From Fremontodendron californicum (Eukaryota; Streptophyta; Magnoliopsida; Malvales; Malvaceae), in the NCBI GenBank assembly GCA_030761205.1, contig JAULJL010000027.1, positions 7,259,001 through 7,323,000 of the forward strand: a stretch of DNA of 64,000 nt. Direction: 5' to 3'. The notes under the pieces were generated by a model. The model ran no database searches and was not told where the DNA came from. It saw only the letters and a list, made by a program, of their open reading frames with translations. The position numbers and the translations under genes are program-made. Shown one piece after another: positions 32,714 through 43,785 of the stretch (the first letter of the stretch is position 1; every line of letters starts with the position of its first letter).

Positions 32714-32855
32714 ACCTGAGCCAAATCCTATTATTTTACGAAAATAAAAAAAAAGGTTCAGCAAGTGAGAATAATAAAAAAAGGATAGGTGCAGAGACTC
32801 AATGGAAGCTATTCTAACAAATGGGGTTGACTGTTGGTAAAGGAATAGTTAAACA
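32714..32855 (+). pseudogene. trnL-UAA: Plastid trnL-UAA group I intron fragment
   Basis: CCTGAGCCAAATCC, AAAGGATAGGTGCAGAGACT and CAATGGAAGCTATTCTAACA are well-known stretches of the trnL-UAA intron. In the plastid this lies in the large single-copy region, far from rrn23, so the join at about 32713 is a rearrangement. Exons are absent. Confidence 0.82.
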
Positions 32856-33199
32856 GCTTGTGGCGTGTATCAAAGGTTATCTTGTGCGTCTGTTCGCAGG
32901 AGATGAAAAAGGCTTTGATTGTGTAATAGCTTTGTGCTTATTAGGTCCCTATTTTCTTTTTTTTGATAAATGAAAATAGTGTCCATTGAGACCTTATAGT
33001 TATAGAGTGATCGTTTACACACCTTCTCGGGCCAGTGTAGTGGTCCCATTATGACAGTGAAACGATCAAAAGATGCCGTTTAGAAAGGCAGGGCCAAAGC
33101 TTTACTAATAAGGACTAGTCATGCTTCTCCAGCTCCACCAGAGCATTTAAAAAGAGCGCTCGGGAATAATCAATACGTATTTTCTTTTTGTAACTCATA
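32856..33199. other. Unidentified segment between plastid fragments
   Basis: It has a more balanced base composition than the nuclear surroundings (for example CACCTTCTCGGGCCAGTGTA). It lies between two plastid pieces, so it is probably organellar, possibly mitochondrial, but I do not recognise it. Confidence 0.4.
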
Positions 33200-33613
33200 T
33201 GATTAGAAAAAAAAAATATGATAAATCTAGATACGATCCTAGATTTATATTTATATTTGATATTGGTTGACACGGGTATATAAGTCATGTTATACTGTTG
33301 AATAACAAGCCTTCAATTATCTATTTCTAGAGAATTTGTGCGCTTGGGAGTCCCTGATGATTAAATAAACCAAGATTTTACCATGACTGCAATTTTAGAG
33401 AGACGCGAAAGCGAAAGTCTATGGGGTCGCTTCTGTAACTGGATAACCAGCACTGAAAACCGTCTTTACATCGAATGGTTTGGTGTTTTGATGATCCCTA
33501 CCTTATTGACCGCAACTTCTGTATTTATTATCGCCTTCATTGCTGCAACTCCAATAGATATTAATGATATTCGTGAACCTGTTTCTGGATCTCTACTTTA
33601 TGGAAACAATATC
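33200..33613 (+). pseudogene. psbA: Plastid psbA promoter and first 77 codons
   Basis: The plastid promoter is visible with TTGACA at 33267-33272, the TATATAA element, and TATACT at 33291-33296. The 5' untranslated region follows and the reading frame starts ATGACTGCAATTTTAGAG at 33383. Homology to the photosystem II D1 protein stops after residue 77 (SGSLLYGNNI). The frame then runs six foreign codons to a stop at 33632-33634. D1 is normally 353 residues. Several codons differ from typical psbA (for example TPIDINDI at 56-63), as expected for relaxed nuclear copies. It is not functional. Confidence 0.92.
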
Positions 33614-33634
33614 ACACCAAATAAAGATAAATAA

Positions 33635-35939
33635 AGGAGTTTTCGCTTTCAAATTCTAGAACACCCCCCAAAAAAAGTCTACTCTTTACTCAAGTTCCCA
33701 AGAAACATTTCATTGATTCATTCTTCTTTTATTGATTTAGATTTTCTTAATTCTTTATTCAATTCAAAATTAGGACATAAATGAAATGTTAATAGGTAAT
33801 TGAAATTAACTACTATTTACTTTTTTTAGTGACAGTAAATAACAATTAAATCGTGATTGAAATGCTAGTATACATCTCTTGCATTCAATCTTCATGGTGA
33901 AAACTTCAACATTCAATCCGTTTGAAAGCATTAAATTCTTTTATAACATTTTGTTTTACCAATTATTAGTTTAATAAATAATAGATAGTTTTCCATTTTA
34001 ATCAAGGAAGGAAAGAAAATATACATATTTTTTTATATTTGAATTTGATAGAGATTGAATTTGATTATTAAAATTAAGAGTCAAAAACTTTATTACCAAA
34101 CCATAACTATTGGCAAATATATGTACTTATTTCATTTTTCACTTAGTTACATAAAATTTTTACGAAATTTGCAAAGGTGAAAAAAAAAAGTGCCAATTAA
34201 AATGATTTTTTAAAAAAATAAAATTTTTAATCAATATTTATAAATATCAATTAATCGGACCAATAAAAAATATCTCTATTATTTTATAAGTGATTTTTTT
34301 TTTTTTTGGTTTGGTGAGGGAACAGGGAAGTGGGAAATGAGTTAAAAAGTGAAAAAAGTAGCCACGTGGATGAGATCATGACCGTTGTTTCATTAAGTTG
34401 AGCTGTAACCACCGTGCTTAAACGTGGGTAAGGAATAAAATAAATGGTTATGATTGGCTAAATAGTAGGTAGAAAAGCTCAATTAATTAAGCTAAAAAAC
34501 AAATGTTTTATCAGAACAGAAGGTAGAAGAAAAAAAAAAAAAAAAAAAAAAAAAAGGCAGAAGCAGCAGAGTTGAGTTCCCAAGAGCAAAAATAATTAAG
34601 GACAGAGGAATCCGGCTGTAAACTTGGACACTAATGGGGGGAATCACAGCGACAAAACCTGCAAAAAAATCGATTATTTAGCCTTTTAGGGGGTTGAATT
34701 TAATTAAGATTTTGTTAACAAGTGTCTTTTAGGGCACTTGTTAAGATTATTATATATAGTAATATCTCCATCTAATGCATCGAAAATCAATTTAGTTAAC
34801 CACTTCATTAATTACCAACAATGTTTCATTAATTAATTGCCAATAACAACTACATTAGTAGTAGTACTAATTAGTTTTTAACTTTTTTATGTGCAAAATG
34901 ATTTAAATTTAATGTTAAAGTGTTCACACGTCTTAGCATTTAATTCAATAATAAGTGATATTTTTTTACTAAATGAGTAGGTTCAAATTAGATTTGTCTA
35001 CTAACCGAGAATCATTTAAATTTAAAAAATAGTTTAATATTTGAACAAAAAATTAAGTTTGAAAAATGCGTTTAGACTAAAAAATAAAAATGTTTAGAAA
35101 ATAAATCAAGCATTGACTACCACATTCATGATTCAAACACAACTCGTGCAACCTGATTTTTAATTATATGATATATATTTAATTTATATTTATATATATT
35201 ATATTTTATATCGTATAAGAATTATATAATTTTATAATAAATAGCATATATAGTAACTCAGTTCAGTCCATGAATACTTTTAATCCAAATTATTATTTTT
35301 TTTTAAATTTTAAAAAAAAAAATACAAGAAAAGAATAATACATATGTATTAAATATATAAATCAAGGTTCAATTCTAACTGTATATAAGTACTTGTTAAA
35401 GTTACTTAAAGTTCTACTTTAAGATGATTTTTCATTTAATATATTTTTTAAATTTCAATAAGAAACAATTATACAATTAATACGAAATCTTTTCTATAAA
35501 TATTAGGTTTTAAAATACTTTTTTATAAATATCAATTTAATTGTCCTCAATACATACCAATTAAAATTCTCCTATAAATAATATAAATTTCTTAAAAAAA
35601 ACTTCATATTCGGATGATTACTTTTTTTCCTTGGTCAATAATTAGTTATTAAGAAGGGTGGTTTTAACTTTTAAGTAGCTTGAATTGTGAAGGGGGGTAA
35701 TAGTTGTATGTGGCCTAGCTGTTGCCCTTTTAAGTGACAGCTGCAACAATTATGCTTAGCTATATCTTACACTTTTGTTGCTTTGTGCCTTTGGATCACA
35801 TTACCAAATTAATGAGAAAATTTAGTAAATATATATATTTTTTTGAAAATAATCTTGGTGTACTTTTTTTTCTCCATCTTGAAAACTAATTATCTTAAAC
35901 TAAAGCTTCAAATTTTACAAAATTTTATCTTGTACATAA
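33635..35939. other. Intergenic DNA
   Basis: 33635-33960 may still be organelle-derived (it has a balanced style), but I cannot place it. The rest is AT-rich. There is an A-run at about 34531-34555. No gene is seen. Confidence 0.35.
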
Positions 35940-36226
35940 AGTTGTTAACGGGTTGGGATCAAATAACAAAATAATTTGTTTGATCAAGTTTCAGCCCGAT
36001 TTATGAGGCCCAAAAATATCTGTTTTGTTGATCAAAATATATTAAAATTTTAAAAATTTATTTTTATATTATTATTTTTATATATTTTAATAATTAAATT
36101 ATTTAAATAGAATTATATTTTATTAATGAAATAGTAATTTGAGCTAGGCCAGGCCCGAAGCTAAAATATATGTCCAAAGCTTGACTAAAATTGGGTCGGG
36201 TAGATAACTCGATCCATGGACATGTG
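35940..36226. mobile_element. hAT-type MITE, family A, degraded copy
   Basis: The layout and length match family A (GC-rich ends around a long AT core), with GTTAACGGGTTGGG at the left and GGGTCGGGTAGATAACTCGA at the right. The terminal repeats are eroded and no target duplication was found. Confidence 0.45.
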
Positions 36227-37644
36227 CTGAAAATTTTATAGTTATGCAAGTTTGGATTTTTATTTTAGATAATTCTAATAATTTAATTAATTATTATGGT
36301 TTGCTTATCTATCAAAATTGAGAATAAACTTTATAAGCTTTTTATTATTAATTTTTATGTTCTATAAATATTATGCCAATTTTCAGGATATGATTGGTAC
36401 AAAACCAAGTAATTAACTATTCAATAAAGTCTCCAATTTTATGTTGTTCTAAGTTGCCAGGTATTTCAACTTCTCATATCATTAGAAATCTTATTTATTT
36501 CCTCCAATTTTAAAACACTAGGTTTTCTTTAGTTTTACAAAAGGGAAAATAATTAGAGCTTGGAAGGTTTTTCTTTTAATAAGCTTTTTCCTCTTTTATT
36601 TTAATGTGTGTGTGTGTTTTTTTTTTTTTTTTTACAAATTAAGTTTCAATTTTGGATCATCAACACTTTCCCAATATGTTTTCATATTCAAAGTTGAACA
36701 AATGTGGCTACTTTCATATTGAATCACCAACCTTAAAAGACTAAAATTGAAAACTTAAAAAAAAAAAATAGTACTAGTAATATCTACCTACTAAGTTTTG
36801 AAATTATTTTGAGCCAAAAAAAAATGCTTTAATTACCTAGGTTTGAAGTTAGCTCAATCCTTTTTTAGGTCTAAAATTACTCAATTATTCAAATTTGTTT
36901 ACCTTTGTTTAAAGCAATGATACCTTTACTTTAGAAGTCCAAAGCTTACCATTTTGCCAACTCATAACTTCACCAAATCATAACAAAAACCAAAGCAAGC
37001 AACCTAAAAACAAAAGTTAGTAGAAACCTAAAAAAAAAAAACTAAAGTACTTTGGACTTTGGAGTAACTATCATAAAATATTTTACTTTCAGAAAACAGA
37101 AAAATAACCATATTTGAATTTAATTAATTTTAAAATTAAAAATTTCTTTTAAGGAACTTGCAAATCACTACTCATTATTATTAAATTAATGAAAAATTAA
37201 CTAATATGTTATCAGTAAAATTTAAAAAACTCTGTCAACAAATTTAAAAGAATAACACATGTTTTGTAAAGTATAATAAAAATATAAAAAAATTTAATAT
37301 AATAAAAAAAAAATTATTCGATAGAATACGAGTGAAGTTTTTAAACTTTATAAGAAAAGTTAGAAGGATGACAGTGTGACACATATCTTTTAGAGTATTG
37401 TAAAAAATAAAAAATTAAATAAGAAATGAGTATGTGATAATTTTTTAACACCATTTATAAAATAAAAAAAAAATTCATAACCAATGTATCAAATACGAAC
37501 TAAAAAATTACTTATCAATTTTTAACCTATTTTCTGAAATTTAAAAGTTTAAATTAACGTGTATAGAAAAGATGCTACAATTTCCTCATATTTGCAATTC
37601 TGCCCTTCCATTCACTCCTCAAAACCCACCCTTTCTCTTTGCTC

Positions 37645-37648
<4 letters not shown>
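36227..37648. other. Intergenic DNA and upstream region of the GATA gene
   Basis: AT-rich with a GT/T run at 36605-36632. No open frame with domains. The last few hundred bases presumably hold the promoter of the GATA gene. Confidence 0.35.

Positions 37649-37675
<27 letters not shown>
37649..37675 (+). repeat. (CT)n microsatellite in the presumed 5' UTR of the GATA gene
   Basis: About 13 CT dinucleotides lie 140 bp upstream of the start codon. CT-rich tracts are common in plant 5' leaders and promoters. Confidence 0.7.
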
Positions 37676-37815
37676 AGACACCAAACCTTTCTCTGTCGAA
37701 AGTCTGATTAAATTAAATTTCCTCATTTTCTCTCTCTAGAGAACAAGAGAAATTTCACTATAACTATACATTTTTCATATATACGTATATAGGAAGTCGA
37801 ACATTGTAAGGCTAA

Positions 37816-39029
37816 ATGGAGGTGGGGGACTTCTTCGTCGGAGGTTATTACGGCGGCGCAGCAGGCGGTGATTTCTCGCCGGAGAAGAGGATGTCCACAG
37901 AGCGAAAGCTCGCAGAGAATTTTACCGTCGACGACCTCCTCGACTTCTCCAATGAAGACGCCATTATCAATGACGGCTTCTTCGACAACGTCGCCGGCAA
38001 TTCCACCGATTCCTCCACTGTCACCTGCAATTCCTCCGTTACCGGAGCCGATAACCACTTCTCCTCCGCTAATTTCCCTCATTCTTCTCAGTTCTCCGGC
38101 GAACTCTGCGTCCCGGTAATTAACAAAACAAAATCTTCTGTTTTTAGTTTTTCTTATTTTTGCATGGTAAAATTATGAATTACGTGAAATTAACTTACTT
38201 AATTATTTTTAAGTTTTAAATATTTCTCGTTTTTGAAATAAAAGGATAAATAATAATACTCCTTTCTTCTAAACTAATTGAATTATTAAATTAAAATTCG
38301 TAATTTTTCTTAAGTAAATTTATAATTGAATTTTGGAAAATAAATGTTTTTTTTTTTGGTTTGCAGTATGATGAACTGGCAGAACTTGAATGGCTCTCAA
38401 ATTTCGTTGAAGACTCATTCTCAACAGACCAGAATTTACAAAGCAACCTCCAAATTTTCGCCACGTCAAAATCACCCACATCCGAATCCTCCTCTTCCTC
38501 AACCCGACCCGATTCCTTAACCCGGAGCCCAACCAACCCAATTTTCCAACACGAAACGCCGCTCCCGGGGAAGGCCCGCTCCAAGCGTTCAAGGGTCGCC
38601 CCGTGCGATTGGTCCACCCGACTCCTCCACCTCACCCCGAAATCCACGGGCCAGAAGAGAAGGGAGAACGCGAACGCCAATTCAGAGTCGCTGGGTCGGA
38701 AATGTTTACATTGTGCGACGGAGAAGACCCCGCAATGGAGAACAGGCCCGATGGGTCCGAAAACGCTATGTAATGCGTGTGGGGTGAGGTACAAGTCGGG
38801 TAGGTTGGTAGCGGAATACCGGCCCGCTGCGAGTCCGACATTTGTGTCGACGAAGCATTCGAATTCGCATAGGAAAGTTTTGGAGATTAGGAGGCAAAAG
38901 GAGTTCCAAAGAGCACCGCAACAACAGTTTATTAGTCAAACTTCGATTTTCGGCATATCCAACGGTGGTTGTGCTGATGATTTCTTGATCCATCATCATG
39001 CTGGGCCCGATTTTAGGCACATGATTTAG
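37816..39029 (+). CDS. GATA transcription factor, subfamily I (GATA9/12-like)
   Basis: Exons are 37816-38115 and 38367-39029, joined in phase 0 by a 251-bp intron (CCCG|GTAATT ... TTTGCAG|TATG), giving 320 residues, the usual length for this group. The single GATA zinc finger is C213-x2-C216-x18-C235-x2-C238 with TPQWRTGPMGPKTLCNACG, followed by the basic tail VRYKSGRLVAEYRPAASPTF. An acidic N-terminus (DDLLDFSNED) and the DELAELEWLSNFVEDSF block after the intron are typical of class A plant GATA factors and likely act in transactivation. A basic KARSKRSR motif near 169-176 may help nuclear import. It should act in the nucleus on WGATAR sites. AATAAA signals lie at 39042 and 39062. The exact paralogue (GATA9, 12 or another) is not fixed. 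Confidence 0.93.
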
Positions 39030-39065
39030 TTATAATCTATAAATAAAAAAAAAAAAAAGCTTAAT

Positions 39066-39846
39066 AAAGAATTGTAGCTCCTTTCCTAAATTTTGAACTT
39101 CAAAACAAAAATTGTAGTTTTATTTGGAACCCAAAAAAGCAAAAAAAAAAAAAAAGGGGCTGTGTAGTCCTAATTGATCTTTGCCTAATTGACAGATTTT
39201 AGAATTGATTTTATTTTCATAAATGCTATTAGACTTTTTTTTTTAAACTTTTTTTTCTTATAATATCAAGATAAGGGAGAAAACAAATCTTGTTGAGTTG
39301 AAATTGGATTGATAGACGAGTGGAATTTGATAATATCAAATACGATACGCTTATACGATATAAATAAGATATAAAAATAATAATTAAAATACAACATAAA
39401 ATACGATTTGTCGTGAAAAAAAATAAGAATATATGAATGTATTAAAATTTATATAATATCAATTATTAACATGTCAAAATTTATATAAATATATAATATT
39501 TTAAAATATAATTATAATATAAAAATAATACAAATATGATATAAATACATAAATTATCATGAAAGAAAATAATATAAGTGGAAGCAAATGGGTGCAAACA
39601 CTTTTGTGGAGCCCATGGGTGAGAGAAAGGATGTTGTGTCCATACCTAAAATGCATTTGCACATGGGAGGGAAATGGTTGGCTAACCTCATTTTCATTAA
39701 CCCATTCTTTTTTTTAGGTTCAAAATTCAAATTCATTTGGCTGTTGAACAATTCATCAAATAGATAGAAAACAAAGTCATAACCACTCAAATTCCTTCTT
39801 ATGGTTTTGCTTAACAAATGCATTTTCATATTTAGAAGATTAAGAG
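39066..39846. other. 3' flank of the GATA gene
   Basis: AT-rich. At 39330-39560 it carries a copy of the dispersed repeat with words such as ATACGATACGCTTATACGAT. No gene is seen. Confidence 0.4.
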
Positions 39847-40217
39847 CTCGTTTAGCATTGTTGTTGGCACAATTTTTGAGGTCAAAAGTTATTTTTTACA
39901 GTAAACCTAATACTAAACGGGTAAAAAAAAATTAACTTTTGCGGTTAAACCATGATTTGGTAACAAAAAAACCAAAAAATAGAGCTTTTGGGCTTTAAAA
40001 GCTGGTTTTTGGATAAAATGACTTTGTTATTCTATCTCTACATTTTATTATTTTAAACATATATTTTTTTAATATTCCGATTCTTCACAATATTTTTTTC
40101 ACAGCAATGCTAAACACTTAAAAATTCTTAAACCATAGTTTTTCACCACATTTTATTCAACCCAAACTTTTTTTAACCTAGATTTTTTTCAACAGCAATG
40201 CTAAACTGTAGCCCTAA
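39844..40217. mobile_element. MITE, family B (TTAGGGCT...GTTTAGCATTG ends), copy 1
   Basis: The left end TTAAGAGCTCGTTTAGCATTG and the complement of the right end (TTAGGGCTACAGTTTAGCATTG) form inverted repeats. Internally CAACAGCAATGCTAAAC and GAGCTTTTGGGCTTTAAAAGC are shared with copies near 43410 and 63004. Confidence 0.6.
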
Positions 40218-40344
40218 GTAACTTGAGCAAATTCGAAAAAAAAAAAGAAGTCATTTTAAGTTTATGCACTTCAAAGTAAGGTGAAGATTTGAAAAAAAAT
40301 TTAAATTCGTTGCAATGTTTACTAATTGGAGAGACTAACATGTA

Positions 40345-40909
40345 CAGGTTAAAGTATCTAGATAGTTCTTATACTATAGTCAAAAGTGCATTTTAATCTC
40401 TGTACTATAGAAGTGAGTAATTTAACTCTTGTAAGTTTGAAATTGGTGCAAAAAAGTAAAATTGGTAACTGTGTTAATGAAAAATCGTCTAAATACTGAC
40501 GTGAACATATTAAACTGACAGAATAGATGACTTGGAAAAAAAATAATGACGTGTCAATTTTTTTTGCTTAGGTGGAATTCAAAAAATGACATAATAGATT
40601 ATTTCGAAAAAAAATGATGACATATTTTTACGAGTAAGAGAGGAATTTGGGTAAAAAAGTTATGTTTTTCTAAATTTCATTTGAGTAAAAAAATTTGACA
40701 CATCATTATTTTTTTTTTTCAAGTCATATTTTCTATCAGTTTCGTATGTCCATGTTAGCATTTAGACGGTTTCCCATTAACACTGTTACCAATTTTACTT
40801 CTTTGCACTAATTTCAAACGTACAAGGATTAAATTACTCACTTCCATAATATATGGACTAAAATGCACTTTTGACTATAATATATGGACTCTTTAAGTAC
40901 TTAACCCCG
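40345..40909. mobile_element. Long-inverted-repeat MITE
   Basis: The 565-bp element has arms of about 185 bp that match closely when one is reversed (left GGTTAAAGTATC..., right ...AGTACTTAACC; both hold GTCAAAAGTGCATTTTA and AGTAAAATTGGTAAC). ACATGTA is present on both sides (40338-40344 and 40910-40916). No coding capacity. The superfamily is uncertain. Confidence 0.7.
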
Positions 40910-40916
40910 ACATGTA

Positions 40917-42570
40917 AATGTTTTTGTTTGTGCATCCATCGAAATTAAAATCAAAATCAAATTAAGTTACATTTATTTTGTGAAAATTGATTTTTTAAAA
41001 AATGGATTTAAATTTTAAAAAAATCGAAATTAAAATCAAAATCAAATTAAGTTACATTTATTTTGTGAAAATTGATTTTTTAAAAATAATTTTAAAAAAT
41101 GGATTTAAATTTAAAAAATTTAATATTTTTTACTATTTGAACGATCATGTGAGTTTTTTTTTTTAATTTTTTTTTTTTTAACAATTTTTTTGAAAAATCC
41201 ATATTGGCATAAAAAAATCGAGATCTCTAATTGAAGATTAATCTTTTTTATCACTTTGCTTCAGTTTTTATAAGAAGAGATTGATTCCCATATTTAAAAT
41301 ATATATATTTTTTTTATTTTCCTTCAACTTTCGTTAAATATCTGCTCTTTTAAAAATGAATGATATTTTACAAAAAAAAATGATATTTTTTGTTAACTTG
41401 AAATTTTAGTTTTGTTGATCAAAGGTTTTTCCACGAAACTAGACTTGACGTGTAGCCATGACATGTTCGTGCATTTTATCGTATTATAATTGTATTTAAG
41501 GTAATTTATATTTTTATAAATTTTGTCGTGTTAATAATTTATTTATATATTTTTTGATATGTTTGTGTATTTGTATCGTGTCCGTGTTTTTTTTTGTATC
41601 GTGTCGTGTTTCACGTCATGTTTTAGTTATATTTTTCGTGTCATATAATCATGTCGTATCCAATATTATCACATCTAAATCTAAACAAACACTTGAAAAT
41701 ATAAAATTTATTTTTTAAAATTTATATTCAATGAAATAAACTCACTTTAAAAATTAAAAAAAGTTCCTAAGATAGATGTCTATATTTAATGATTTTTTAA
41801 TTATTTAATTAATATATGGAGTAGTCTAAGGATCCAAACTACTGGCCATGGATTTCAGTGAATATATAATCAAATGGGAATAAAATCAATTTAGACATCG
41901 TCTTTGGCACGTACCATTTTTATAGGGAACAAATAATGTCAAATAATGGGAATAAAAGTAAAAAAAAAATTTACGAAATCAATTTGAAGTGAAGAGATCA
42001 AGAAACATTGAGAGAACCAATAATTTTTTTTTCTTTTTTTTTTTTTAATTATTTGAAGGGCAGAATTTAGCTGCATAGCTTGCCTAAGGGTGCACCAAAA
42101 GTCATGTGTGAAAGTGAGAGATAAAAAAAATTTGTTAATACTAGTGATATTAATTAAAATGATATATATAATATAATTAATGAATTATTTTTATTGAATT
42201 CAGTATAAATAATATATTAAAATACAATTTTTTATTAAAATAATAAATAAAAATTTTAATTATACTTATAAATATCAATTAAGCTACCAAAAATTAAAAT
42301 TAAAATTAGGTGTTCATTGGGGTGCAATATAACTGTCCACCCGATTCTAGACATTTGCTCTTCCATTGGGACCACTGTAATTTATTTAAGGGTTTTACTA
42401 ACAAGTGTTCTTAGGACACTCTTTAAGGTTAGTTAATATACTATTTATAGTAATAATATTGTATTAAATGTAAAAGTTAACAATTTTATTCATCATTTTC
42501 AATGCATTGATTAAAGATATTACTATATTTAGTAACCTGTTAGCAAAATCCTTTATTTAAATATTTTGAA
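40917..42570. other. Intergenic DNA
   Basis: No gene. 40944-41125 contains a direct duplication (ATCGAAATTAAAATCAAAATC... repeated about 75 bp later). 41440-41690 is a copy of the dispersed TATCGTGTCGTGTTTCACG repeat. Confidence 0.4.
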
Positions 42571-42579
42571 GATCAAATC

Positions 42580-43211
42580 ATGAGTCAAATCTATGGTGGT
42601 CGGTATCGTTTCGGTACCGGTGGTACCAGTCTGTACGTCACAGTTTTTAACTAAACTTGTACAGGCAACCTTTAGTTCCGTTCCGGTTTTGGTACCGGCC
42701 AGTACAGGTCTGTACCGGTCAGTATCGGTACGTACCGGTTGGTACAAGATTTTGATTTTAAAAAAAAAAAAAAAAATTCACTTATTTGATTTTTTCAACC
42801 ATTTTCAATATTTTTTGTGTCATGATCATTTTTATTTTTTTCATAAATACATTTAAAAATAAAATATGTTTATTAAATTAGGCTATTGAACATAATTAAT
42901 AATAATTTACTATATTTTTTAATTTTTAATATTTATTTTACCTATTTGATGTTTAAAATGTTTAGATATTAAATATTTAAAATTTATATTTACATAAAAA
43001 CATATATATGCATGTAACGGATGTATATTTGCATGTGTATATAACATATCTTTTATTAAGAAACTTGAAAATCAGTTATACATATAGATATATGAAAAAA
43101 TATTTAAAAAATACCGATAAATCCGAAACAGTACACCGAAACACACCGGTACCGGTTGTACCAATACCAGAATAAAAACGGTACGTCTACCGATACGATA
43201 CTCATTACCTT
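42580..43211. mobile_element. MITE-like element with GGTACCGGT-rich ends
   Basis: The 632-bp unit is flanked by a 9-bp direct repeat GATCAAATC (42571-42579 and 43212-43220). Its two ends are GC-rich and inverted to each other (CGGTATCGTTTCGGTACCGG at the left, complement-like sequence at the right), around an AT-rich core. A 9-bp duplication would fit a Mutator-type origin. Confidence 0.6.
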
Positions 43212-43409
43212 GATCAAATCCCTAATATTATTCTTCTTAGGTTGTGATTATTAAAGACTTTAAAGTAGTGGAGCTATATATGATCAATTTTTTAAATTAA
43301 GATTTAACAGTAAACTCTTGCTTGTTACTTTGTTAGACTACAGGGATATCAATCCTCTATTTCAGTGTCAAGTATATGTTATATTACAAAACTTTTAAAA
43401 TAGAGTAAG

Positions 43410-43785
43410 GTTGCGTTAGCTTTAGGATTTATATAAATTTTAAAGTTAAAAATGTATTTCATCATAATTTAAATGTTAAATGAGTAAAAAATTTGACTTT
43501 TGATTTAAAATTTTGGTTCAAACTCAAATCAAGAAGCTAAATTAATTTTTAGTGTTTTTATGATTTGGAATCTCACTTTTGAAGTCAAATGATTTTGTTA
43601 TCTTCATTACTCTAAATTTTTATTATTTTATGCTAATTTTTTTAGACATTTTAATTTATTACAGCATTTTTTCACAGTAATATTAAACATTTAAAATTCT
43701 TAAAATATATTTTCCCATCATATTTTTAAAACACATTTTTTCAATCCAAACTTTTTCCAACAGTAATGCTAAACAAATGCATGAT
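43410..43785. mobile_element. MITE, family B, copy 2
   Basis: It shares with copy 1 the right-side block TTTTTCACAGTAATATTAAAC and the end CCAACAGTAATGCTAAAC, and a left side starting GTTAGCTTTAGG. Ends are eroded. Confidence 0.5.

Noticed and set aside
33383..33634. Open psbA-like frame with promoter as a possible functional gene
   Set aside because: Only 77 of 353 residues are present, the promoter is of plastid type and the context is a nuclear mosaic of organelle fragments.
37723..39020. Antisense frames up to 167 codons over the GATA gene
   Set aside because: They mirror the GC-biased sense exons and show no domain. One crosses the intron boundary.
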